64,000 nt of DNA, from the NCBI GenBank assembly GCA_937996235.1, contig CALKVK010000009.1:310001-374000 (forward strand). Direction: 5' to 3'. Both the position numbers and the translations under genes were made by a program. Under the pieces are notes generated by a model. That model had not been told where the DNA came from, made no database searches, and saw nothing but the letters and a program-made list of their open reading frames with translations. Of the stretch, positions 16,740 to 24,251 are shown piece after piece. Origin of the DNA: an uncultured bacterium. Its GTDB lineage: Bacteria; Planctomycetota; JAJSAM01; JAJVHW01. Position 1 is the first letter of the stretch; the number at the start of each line of letters is the position of its first letter.

Positions 16740-19700
16740 GTGTCCTTCCCGTCCCCGCCGGACGATCCGCTCGCACGGTTCCACGCGGCCACGCGGCGCT
16801 GGTTCGCGGCGACGCTCGGCAGCCCCACCGAGGCGCAGGCGCGCGCGTGGCCACCCGTGCAGGGCGGCCGCTCGGTGCTGCTGCTCGCGCCCACGGGTTC
16901 CGGGAAGACGCTCGCCGCGTTCCTCGCGGCGCTCGACGCGCTCGCCTTCGGACCGCCACGCGCTTCGGCGTCGCCGCCCGGCGTGCGTGTCCTCTACGTC
17001 TCGCCCCTGAAGGCGCTCGGCGTGGACGTGGAGCGCAATCTGCGCGTGCCGATCGCAGGGCTGCGAGAGGCCGCAGCCGCGATCGGGGTACCGTTCCGCG
17101 AGCCGCGCGTCGGCGTCCGGTCCGGCGACACGCCGCCGGCGGAGCGCGCACGGCTCGTCCGCGAGCCGCCGGACGTCCTCATCACCACGCCGGAGTCGCT
17201 CTACCTGCTGCTGACGTCGCGCGCCGCGGGCACGCTGCGGTCGGTCGAGACGGTGATCGTGGACGAGATCCACGCCGTCGCGGGCACCAAGCGCGGCGCG
17301 CACCTGTTCCTGTCGCTCGAACGCCTCGAGGAGCTGCGCGGCCCTTCGGCGCCGCCGCTCCGCCGCATCGGGCTTTCCGCGACGCAACGCCCGCTCGAAC
17401 GGCTCGCGCGTCTGCTCGCGGGCGGGTGCGAGGGACGGGCCGCGGGAGCGCCGTTCGCGCCGCGCGACGTCGTGGTCGTGGACGCCGGACGCCGTCGCGC
17501 GACCGAGCTCGACGTGCAGGTGCCCGTCGACGACATGACGGCGCCCGGGCCCGCGTCCGTCGCCGCGGACGAGACGCCGCGCACCCCGTCGCTCTGGCCC
17601 CACGTGCACGAGCGCCTCGTCGAGCTGATCCGCGCGCACCGCTCCACGCTCGTGTTCGTCAACGCGCGGCTCCTCGCCGAGCGCCTCGCCGGAGCGCTGA
17701 ACGCCGTCGCGGGCGAGGAGCTCGCACTCGCGCACCACGGCTCGCTCTCGAAGGAGCTGCGCGCCGACGTGGAGGAGCGTCTGAAGCGCGGCGAGCTGCG
17801 CGCGCTCGTCGCCACGTCGTCGCTCGAGCTCGGCATCGACATGGGCGCGATCGACCTCGTCGTGCAGGTCGAGGCGCCGCCGTCGGTGGCGTCCGGGCTC
17901 CAGCGCGTCGGCCGCGCGGGGCACCAGGTCGGCGCCGTGTCGCGCGGCATCGTGCTGCCGAAGCACCGCCACGACCTGCTCGTGGCGACCGCGGCGGCCG
18001 AGGCGATGCGCGACGCCGGCATCGAGGAGACGCGGGTGCCCGAGAACCCGCTCGACGTCGTCGCGCAGCAGATCGTCGCGAGCGTCGTGCAGTTCCCCGG
18101 GATCACGGCCGAGCGGCTGTTCGCGCTCGTGCGCCGCGCGGCGCCGTTCGCGGACCTGCCGCGCGCGTCGTTCGACGGACTCCTCGACCTGCTCGCAGGG
18201 CGCTACCCGTCCGAGCGCTTCGGCGAACTGCGGCCGCGCATCACGTGGAACCGCACGAGCGGCGCGCTCACGCCGCGCGCGGGCGCGCTGCGGCTCGCGG
18301 TCCTGAACGCGGGCACGATCCCCGACCGCGGCCTCTACGGCGTGTTCCTCGACGGCGCAGAGCGTGTGACGCGCGTCGGCGAGCTCGACGAGGAGATGGT
18401 GCACGAGACGGGCGTCGGCGACGTGATCGTGCTCGGTGCGTCGTCGTGGCGCGTGCGCGCGATCACGCACGACCGCGTGCTCGTGGCGCCGGCTCCCGGC
18501 GAGCCGGGGCGGACGCCGTTCTGGAAGGGCGACCGCGTGGGACGTCCCGCCGAGCTGGGACGCCGCGTCGGCGCGCTCGCGCGGCGCGTGGCTGCGAGCG
18601 CGTCGCCGGCGGATCTCGGCGACCTCGGGCTCGACCCGCGCGCGGCCGCGAACCTGCACGCGTACGTGCACGCGCAGGCGGCCGCGGCCGGCGTGGTGCC
18701 GAGCGAGACGACGCTCGTGGTCGAGCGCTTCACCGACGAGGTCGGCGACCGGCTCGTCTGCCTGCTCTCGCCGTTCGGCGACCGCGTGCACCGGCCGTGG
18801 GCGGAGGCCGTGCGCCTGCGCCTGCGCAGCGAGCTCGGGATCGACGCGGAGTGCGTGACGACCGACGACGGCATCGTCTTCCGCCTGCCGCAGGCCGACG
18901 CCGAGCCGGCGCTCGCGCTGTTCCTGCCCGCCGCCGACGAGGTCGAGCCGCTGCTCGTGCGGCGCCTCGCCGACACGTCGCTCTTCGCGTCGCGCTTCCG
19001 GGAGAACGCGGTGCGCGCGCTGCTGCTCCCGCGGCGCGAGGCGGCGCGGCGGCGTCCGCTCTGGCTGCAGCGCAAGCGCGCGGCCGACCTGCTGCAGGTC
19101 GCGGCCGACTTCCCCGAGTTCCCGATCCTGCTCGAGACCTACCGCGAGTGCCTGCGCGACGTCTTCGACCTGCCCGCGCTGCGCGACGTGCTCGCGGACG
19201 TGCACGCCGGGCGCGTCGCGGTCCGCGAGCTCGAGAGCGCGCGGCCGTCGCCGTTCGCGGCGTCGCTGCTCTTCGGCTACGCCGCGAGCTTCATCTACGA
19301 CGACGACGCGCCGCTCGCGGAGCGGCGCGCGCGCGCCCTGGCCATCGACCACGTGCAGCTCGCGCGACTGCTCGGCGAACCCGAGCTGCGCACGCTGCTC
19401 GCAACCGAGGAGATCGACGCGCTCGAGGCCGCGCTGCAGCGCCGGGACGGCGCGCGGCCGCTCGCGCACGCCGACGCGCTGCACGACGCGCTGCTCGCTC
19501 TCGGACCGCTCGGCGACGACGAGATCGCGGCGCGCTGCGCCGACACCGCGACGGCGCGGCGCCTCGTCGGCGAGCTGCTCGCGGCCGGCCGCGCGCTCCG
19601 CACGCGCATCGCCACGGCGGAGCGCGTCGCCGCCGTCGAGGACGCGGCGCGCCTCCGCGACGCACTCGGCGCGCCGCTGCCGGTCGGCATCCCGGACGCG

Positions 19701-21239
19701 TTCCTCGTCGCCGCCGCGGAGCCGCTCGACGACCTCGTGCGACGCCACGCGCGCACGCACGGCCCGTTCCGCGCCGAGGACGTGGCGGCGCGGCTCGGCA
19801 TCGGCAGCGCTCCGGTCGCGGAGGCGCTCGCGCGCCTCGTCGCGGGCGGCGCGCTCGTCGCGGGCGAGTTCCTGCCGCGCGGCAGCGGGACCGAGTGGTG
19901 CGACGCGGACGTGCTGCGGCGTCTGCGCGGGCGCTCGCTCGCCGCCGCGCGGCGCGCGGTGGAGCCCGTCTCGCACGCCGCGCTCGCGCGGTTCGCACTC
20001 GCGTGGCACGGCATCGACCGGCCGCGGCGCGGGCTCGACGCGCTCTACGACGCGGTCGTGCAGCTCGCCGGCGAGCCGCTGCCCGCGTCGGATCTCCTCG
20101 ACGCCGTCCTGCCCGCACGCATCGACGGCTTCGACGCGCGCGACCTCGACGAGCTCGCCGCCGCGGGCGAGATCGGATGGCGCGGCGCGGGTGCGCTGCC
20201 GGGCGGCGACGGCCGGATCGCGCTCGTCGCCGCGGGCGACGCTCTCCCCGACCTGCGCGCCGCGCCGCCGCCGCCGCAGGGCGCGCTGCACGACGCGCTG
20301 CGCGCGACGCTCCGCCAGCGCGGCGCGGTGCTGTTCGGCGACCTGCTGCGCGCGGCCGACGCCTACCCGCCCGACGTCGTCGCCGCGCTGTGGGACCTCG
20401 TCTGGTCGGGCGAGGTGACGAACGACACCTTCCTGCCGCTCCGCGCACGGCGCCGCGGCGCCGACGCGCGGCTCGAGCGCCGCCGCCGCGATCCGCGCGC
20501 GCGCCGCCCCGCGACGCCTCCGGGCACGGAGGGCCGCTGGTCGCCGGTCCCGGAGGCGCCGGCGCCGGCGACTCCCGCCGAGGCGACGTCGCGCGCGGCG
20601 GCGTTCGCGCGCGCGCTGCTCGACCGGCACGGCGTGCTCACGCGCGAGGCGGTCGTCGCCCTCGGTGCGGAGGGTGGGTACGGCGCCGTCTACCCCGTGC
20701 TGCGCGCGCTCGAGGACTCGGGTCGCGCACGCCGCGGGCTGTTCGTCGAAGGCGTGCAGGCGCTGCAGTTCGCGCTGCCGGGCGCCATCGACCGTCTGCG
20801 TGCCCTGCGAGACGACGTCGCACTGCGCGACGTCCCGCGCGACGTCCCGCACGTCGTCGCGCTCGCCGCGTGCGACCCGGCGCAGCCCTACGGCGCCGCG
20901 CTGCCGTGGCCCGGCGGCGCCGGCGACGAGCGGCCGCAGCGCGGCGCGGGGGCGCGCGTGTTCCTGCGCGACGGCGCACTGCTCGGCTGGCTGGGGCGCG
21001 GCGGACGGCGGCTCGTGACGCTCGGTGCCGCGGAACCACGGCTCCGCGAGCTGGCGGGCGCCCTCGCCGCCCACTGGGAGCGGAGCGGCGGCGCGCTCGT
21101 GCGCATCGACGGAGCCGACGCGACGCGCTCGCCCGCGCGCGCGCCGTTCGAGGCGCACGGCTTCCGCGCGACGTCGCGCGGCCTCGTCCTCACCCGCAGG
21201 CGGCTAGCCCGACCTTCTCACGACGACTCGCGCACCTGA
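16740..21239 (+). CDS. lhr: Lhr-family superfamily 2 DNA helicase (long form)
   Basis: A large (1499 aa) ATP-dependent 3'-5' DNA/RNA-DNA helicase thought to act in DNA repair. Walker A is APTGSGKT (residues 50-57), motif Ia VLYVSPLKALGVDVERNL, the DExH box is VDEIHAV (D175-H178), motif III is GLSATQRPLERLA, and motifs IV-VI include LVFVNARLLAERLA, ATSSLELGIDMGAIDLVVQ and QRVGRAGHQ. After the Lhr core (winged helix and beta-sheet domain, to about residue 830) there is the long C-terminal extension that marks the E. coli-type Lhr (about 1538 aa). The GTG at 16740 has a -10 box seven bases before it. An in-frame GTG at 16683 with an upstream GGAG would add 19 residues of non-conserved sequence. 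The last dozen codons, including the stop, lie in the left inverted repeat of a mobile-type element. Confidence 0.95.
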   Translation: MSFPSPPDDPLARFHAATRRWFAATLGSPTEAQARAWPPVQGGRSVLLLAPTGSGKTLAAFLAALDALAFGPPRASASPPGVRVLYVSPLKALGVDVERNLRVPIAGLREAAAAIGVPFREPRVGVRSGDTPPAERARLVREPPDVLITTPESLYLLLTSRAAGTLRSVETVIVDEIHAVAGTKRGAHLFLSLERLEELRGPSAPPLRRIGLSATQRPLERLARLLAGGCEGRAAGAPFAPRDVVVVDAGRRRATELDVQVPVDDMTAPGPASVAADETPRTPSLWPHVHERLVELIRAHRSTLVFVNARLLAERLAGALNAVAGEELALAHHGSLSKELRADVEERLKRGELRALVATSSLELGIDMGAIDLVVQVEAPPSVASGLQRVGRAGHQVGAVSRGIVLPKHRHDLLVATAAAEAMRDAGIEETRVPENPLDVVAQQIVASVVQFPGITAERLFALVRRAAPFADLPRASFDGLLDLLAGRYPSERFGELRPRITWNRTSGALTPRAGALRLAVLNAGTIPDRGLYGVFLDGAERVTRVGELDEEMVHETGVGDVIVLGASSWRVRAITHDRVLVAPAPGEPGRTPFWKGDRVGRPAELGRRVGALARRVAASASPADLGDLGLDPRAAANLHAYVHAQAAAAGVVPSETTLVVERFTDEVGDRLVCLLSPFGDRVHRPWAEAVRLRLRSELGIDAECVTTDDGIVFRLPQADAEPALALFLPAADEVEPLLVRRLADTSLFASRFRENAVRALLLPRREAARRRPLWLQRKRAADLLQVAADFPEFPILLETYRECLRDVFDLPALRDVLADVHAGRVAVRELESARPSPFAASLLFGYAASFIYDDDAPLAERRARALAIDHVQLARLLGEPELRTLLATEEIDALEAALQRRDGARPLAHADALHDALLALGPLGDDEIAARCADTATARRLVGELLAAGRALRTRIATAERVAAVEDAARLRDALGAPLPVGIPDAFLVAAAEPLDDLVRRHARTHGPFRAEDVAARLGIGSAPVAEALARLVAGGALVAGEFLPRGSGTEWCDADVLRRLRGRSLAAARRAVEPVSHAALARFALAWHGIDRPRRGLDALYDAVVQLAGEPLPASDLLDAVLPARIDGFDARDLDELAAAGEIGWRGAGALPGGDGRIALVAAGDALPDLRAAPPPPQGALHDALRATLRQRGAVLFGDLLRAADAYPPDVVAALWDLVWSGEVTNDTFLPLRARRRGADARLERRRRDPRARRPATPPGTEGRWSPVPEAPAPATPAEATSRAAAFARALLDRHGVLTREAVVALGAEGGYGAVYPVLRALEDSGRARRGLFVEGVQALQFALPGAIDRLRALRDDVALRDVPRDVPHVVALAACDPAQPYGAALPWPGGAGDERPQRGAGARVFLRDGALLGWLGRGGRRLVTLGAAEPRLRELAGALAAHWERSGGALVRIDGADATRSPARAPFEAHGFRATSRGLVLTRRRLARPSHDDSRT

Positions 21240-21536
21240 GCGGTCCAGAGCGCCGCGCGCTGCGTTGCCTCCCCTCCGCTTCGGCCTGCGGCCTACGCTC
21301 CGCGTTCGCTCGTCTCGGAGGCTCCGCAGGAGCCTCCTCGTGCGGCTGCGCCGCACCCTCGCTCACTCAGCGACGCCACGGCGTCGCGATCGCCTCGGCG
21401 CCTTGCCCGCGACGCTCTGTCCTCGCTCAGGACGCCGCCGGCGGTGCGCACTGTGTATGTCGCATCCGCTCGGGACCTGGATCGCGCCGCGGTCCTCGTC
21501 ACTACGTGCGCGAGCCTCGTGAGAAGGCCGGGCTAG
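21204..21536. mobile_element. MITE-like element with 31-bp terminal inverted repeats
   Basis: A 333-bp non-coding stretch bounded by imperfect inverted repeats. The left end is at 21204-21235 (CTAGCCCGACCTTCTCACGA...) and the right end at 21506-21536, whose reverse complement reads CTAGCCCGGCCTTCTCACGA. About 28 of 31 positions match, with one single-base gap. Both ends terminate in CTAG. The interior has no gene but three near-perfect GC hairpins (21317-21337, 21340-21356, 21370-21387). This is the layout of a non-autonomous, transposase-dependent element. The left repeat encodes the last residues and stop of Lhr, and the right end contributes the first bases of the next gene's -10 box. No second copy was noticed in this window. 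Confidence 0.6.
21317..21387. repeat. Cluster of three GC-rich hairpins inside the element
   Basis: Three perfect stems follow one another: GGAGGCTCC/GGAGCCTCC with a 3-nt loop (21317-21337), GTGCGGC/GCCGCAC with a 3-nt loop (21340-21356), and GCGACGCC/GGCGTCGC with a 2-nt loop (21370-21387). Together they could end lhr transcription, though there is no T-tract. Equally they could be the structural core of the repeat element. Confidence 0.6.
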
Positions 21537-21539
21537 TCT
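21534..21539 (+). promoter_or_regulatory. -10 box (TAGTCT) for the beta-propeller gene, spanning the element boundary
   Basis: TAGTCT is followed by seven bases (GATCCCC) and the ATG at 21547. The first three bases belong to the right end of the inverted-repeat element and the last three to the flanking DNA. Confidence 0.5.
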
Positions 21540-21546
21540 GATCCCC

Positions 21547-22569
21547 ATGCGCCGCTCCGCCCTCGCCACGTTCGCGCTCGCCGCGTGCGCGCTGCCGCTC
21601 GCCTGCGCCGCCTCCGAGGACGACACGCAGCAGCCCACCGCGCCGCTCGCGCTGGTGCGCACGATCGCGCTGCCCGGCGTGAAGGGACGCATCGACCACC
21701 TCGCGCTCGACCCCGCGCGCAAGCTGCTGCACGTCGCGGCACTCGGCAACGGCAGCGTCGAGACCGTGGACCTCGCGCGCGGCACGCACGCGCGCGGCGT
21801 GCGCGATCTCGAGGAGCCGCAGGGCATCGACTTCGTGCCGGGGAAGGACGGCGCCGCGGCGGATCGCGTGGTCGTCGCGTGCGGCGGCGACGGACGCGTG
21901 CTGTTCCTCGATCCCGCGGACGGCCGCGTGCGCGCCGAGACGGACGTCGGGAGCGACGCCGACAACGTGCACGTGGACGCGGCCCGCGGCGTCGTGTGGG
22001 TCGCGTACGGCTCGGGCGGACTCGCCGCGGTGGCGCCCGAAGGCGCCGCCGTCGGCACGCGCGTCGCGTTCGACGTGCACCCCGAGGGCTTCGCGGTCGA
22101 CGCCGCCGCCGGACGCGCGTACGTCAACCTCGCCGCGCGCGGCGACGTGGCGGTCGTCGAACTCGCCGAGGGCAGGGTCGTCGCGCACTGGAAGACCGGG
22201 GCGCGCGCGAACTACCCGCTGGCGCTCGACGCGGCGGCGAAGCGGCTCTACGTCGGCTGCCGCTCGCCGGCGCGGCTCGTCGTGCTCGCGAGCGACGACG
22301 GACGCGAGATCGGCCACGTGGACTGCGGCTCCGACCCCGACGACGTGTTCGTGGACGCGTCGCGGCGGCGCGTCTACGTGGCGTGCGGCGCGGGCACGAT
22401 CGACGTATTCGACCTGCACGACAGCGGCGCGCCGACGCTGAACGCGCGCGTCGAGACCGCACGCGGCGCGCGCACGATGCTGCTCGACGCGGCGACGGGA
22501 GCGCTCCACCTCGCCGTCCCGAAGCGGGGCTCCGCCGACGCCGAGATCCGCACGTACGAGCCCCGCTGA
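21547..22569 (+). CDS. YncE-like beta-propeller lipoprotein
   Basis: A 340-residue exported protein. The signal peptide ends in a lipobox (LPLAC, lipid Cys20). The mature part is built from about seven similar blades, each with a strand pattern like DHLALDPARKLLHVAALGNG, VETVDLARG, FAVDAAAGRAYVNLAARGDV and DDVFVDASRRRVYVACGAGT. The recurring 'D-x-x-x-R-x-x-Y-V-A' text is that of YncE/surface-antigen (PQQ-like or NHL-like) propellers. It binds ligands or DNA in some homologues, but no catalytic residues are evident. It is probably anchored to the outer or inner membrane facing the periplasm. The promoter lies at the edge of the upstream repeat element, and the gene is followed 34 bp later by another exported protein with its own -10 box. 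Confidence 0.8.
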   Translation: MRRSALATFALAACALPLACAASEDDTQQPTAPLALVRTIALPGVKGRIDHLALDPARKLLHVAALGNGSVETVDLARGTHARGVRDLEEPQGIDFVPGKDGAAADRVVVACGGDGRVLFLDPADGRVRAETDVGSDADNVHVDAARGVVWVAYGSGGLAAVAPEGAAVGTRVAFDVHPEGFAVDAAAGRAYVNLAARGDVAVVELAEGRVVAHWKTGARANYPLALDAAAKRLYVGCRSPARLVVLASDDGREIGHVDCGSDPDDVFVDASRRRVYVACGAGTIDVFDLHDSGAPTLNARVETARGARTMLLDAATGALHLAVPKRGSADAEIRTYEPR

Positions 22570-22591
22570 GCGCGCGCGGCCGCGCGCCCCG

Positions 22592-22597
22592 TAGCAT
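22592..22597 (+). promoter_or_regulatory. -10 box (TAGCAT) for the gene at 22604
   Basis: TAGCAT is followed by six bases (GCGCAC) and the ATG; there is no ribosome site. This is the leaderless-type arrangement. Confidence 0.45.
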
Positions 22598-22603
22598 GCG
22601 CAC

Positions 22604-24133
22604 ATGCGCTGGTCGTGGCCGTCGTTCGGCATCGGGCTCTGCCTGGGCCTGCTCGCGGTCGGCCTGGTCGCGACGCAGGCACCGTCGACGCCGCCCGCCG
22701 GCGGCGGACCACGCGCCGCAGCGCCGGTCGAGCGCGCGCCGGACGAGCCGGGCGAGTCGCCCACGCAGTCACCCGCCGCGCGTCACGTGGGGCCGACGAC
22801 GCGTCCTCGGCGCGCGACCGTCAGCGAGCCGGCGGAGTCCGTCCCGTCCCCACGCATGGTCGGCGTGCCGACGTCCGAGACCGAGTTCGAGTGGGACGTG
22901 GTGTTCGAGGAGGCGGTCGAGGTCTCGTTCGGGCCCGGCGGCGGCAGCACGAGGGCGTCTCAACCCGCCGAGATGCTCGCGCGCTGCCGCGCCGGCGCGA
23001 GGGCGGCGGCGGAGCGCGGCGACGTATCGGCCGCAGCGCTCCTCGCGGGGCCCACCTACGCGGAGCGCGCGATCGGACTGGGACTCGCCGCGTCGGCGTC
23101 GTCGCCGCGGCTCGACCTGCTGCTCGCGGCCGCGAGCGACGCCGCGTTCCCGGATCTCCGCGGCGCGGCGCTGCACGCGGCATTCGAGGCGGCGCCCGAG
23201 GACGAGCGCATCCGCGCACTCGTCCTCGACGCCGCGCGCGGATGCGACGCCGACCTGCGCCGCGCCGCGCTCGAACCGCTCCGCGCACTCGGTGCGGAGG
23301 GGGCGGCGGTCGCGGCGGAGCTCCTGCGGCGCGGCGACTACGACAACGCGTCGCTCGGAGCGCTCGCACTCCTCGTCGCGGCGCACGGCGACGCGACGCG
23401 GCTGCTCGCCGCCCGGCCTCCGTTCGACGCGGCCGCTGCGGTGGTCGCCGCGCTCGAGGGCTGCGCGCGCCAGCCGCACAGCGACGCCGAGCGCGAGCTC
23501 CTGCGCACACTGCCCGACCTCGCGCGCTCCGTCTGCGAGCGCCCGGACGCCGACGACTCCGTCGCCCCGCTCGCCGACCTGCTCGCACGCCTCGGCGCGG
23601 GCGGCCACCTGCGCGCGCTCGCGGCGTCGCCGTTCGTGACGTCGCGGGTGCGGGTGCACGCGATCCGCGCGGCGCTGGCGGATGCCGCGACGCGCGCCGA
23701 CGGCGTCGCTTCGGTCGCGGCGCTCCTGAACGAGCGCGACGCGCCGGTGGCGCTGGTCCTCGAGACGCTGGGCCTGCTGCCGGTCGATGCCGACACGGAC
23801 CCGGAGCTCGCCGGGGCGCTCGTCGCCGCGGCGACGTCCCACCCGAGCGCCTGGGTGCGCGAGGCGGCGGCGTCGCAGCTCGCCGGCACCTCGGTCGCGC
23901 ACGGGGCGCTCGTCGTCCACTCCGGCACGTACGGCGCGCAGGGGAAGGACGTGGACGTCACCGCGGCCCTGCTCGCGGCGCTCGAGGGCGGGCGACTCGT
24001 CGTGCGGGCCTCGAACGGCCTCGCCGGCGACCCGAACGTGGGGGTCGTGAAGACGCTGCGCGTCGAGTACTCGGTGGACGGCGTCCGGCGCCTCGCCGAG
24101 GTCCGCGAGGGCGCAGTGCTGCGCCTCCCCTGA
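22604..24133 (+). CDS. Membrane-anchored HEAT-like repeat protein with a DnaJC11-type C-terminal domain
   Basis: A 509-residue protein with one N-terminal membrane anchor or signal (FGIGLCLGLLAVGLVATQA), then a Pro/Arg/Glu-rich linker to about residue 95. Residues 120-430 are Ala/Leu-rich helical repeats (LDLLLAAASDAAFPDLRGAA, DADLRRAALEPLRALG and others) resembling HEAT/PBS-lyase repeats. The last 75 residues contain HSGTYGAQGKDVDVTAAL, GRLVVRASNGLAGDPNVGVVK, a V-x-Y strand and a final LP. This matches the DUF3395 pattern found at the C-terminus of eukaryotic DnaJC11 and in scattered bacterial and fungal proteins. The family's role is not established; a scaffold or binding role is inferred. 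Domain call by pattern only. Confidence 0.72.
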   Translation: MRWSWPSFGIGLCLGLLAVGLVATQAPSTPPAGGGPRAAAPVERAPDEPGESPTQSPAARHVGPTTRPRRATVSEPAESVPSPRMVGVPTSETEFEWDVVFEEAVEVSFGPGGGSTRASQPAEMLARCRAGARAAAERGDVSAAALLAGPTYAERAIGLGLAASASSPRLDLLLAAASDAAFPDLRGAALHAAFEAAPEDERIRALVLDAARGCDADLRRAALEPLRALGAEGAAVAAELLRRGDYDNASLGALALLVAAHGDATRLLAARPPFDAAAAVVAALEGCARQPHSDAERELLRTLPDLARSVCERPDADDSVAPLADLLARLGAGGHLRALAASPFVTSRVRVHAIRAALADAATRADGVASVAALLNERDAPVALVLETLGLLPVDADTDPELAGALVAAATSHPSAWVREAAASQLAGTSVAHGALVVHSGTYGAQGKDVDVTAALLAALEGGRLVVRASNGLAGDPNVGVVKTLRVEYSVDGVRRLAEVREGAVLRLP

Positions 24134-24162
24134 CTCCGGCGCAGTCCGGCATCGCGGACGCG

Positions 24163-24191
24163 TTGGTGCCCACGACGCCAGGCGCTATCGT
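24163..24191 (+). promoter_or_regulatory. Putative sigma70 promoter of the glnS-gatE-gatD operon
   Basis: TTGGTG (24163-24168) and TATCGT (24186-24191) are separated by exactly 17 bp. Each matches four of six consensus bases, in the 118-bp gap before the operon. The transcript would carry a leader of about 55 nt with AGGAG before the GTG. Confidence 0.5.
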
Positions 24192-24251
24192 CCGCCGCTC
24201 GAGCCGAGGCCCCGCGGCGAAGTCCCCGCGGCACGGCGCAGGAGCAAGCGC

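Noticed and set aside
15456..21158. A 1900-codon open frame on the minus strand through lhr
   Set aside because: Only its 3' part (from 16652) reads as a pilin-like protein. The rest is antisense to lhr, with Arg/Ala-rich shadow sequence typical of high-GC DNA.
21240..21540. CRISPR-like or riboswitch explanation for the hairpin-rich gap
   Set aside because: No direct repeats with spacers and no conserved riboswitch core; the long inverted ends fit a mobile element better.
24205..24240. Repeated CCCCGCGG blocks before glnS as a T-box or other tRNA-sensing leader
   Set aside because: No T-box bulge sequence or specifier loop is visible, and the leader is too short.
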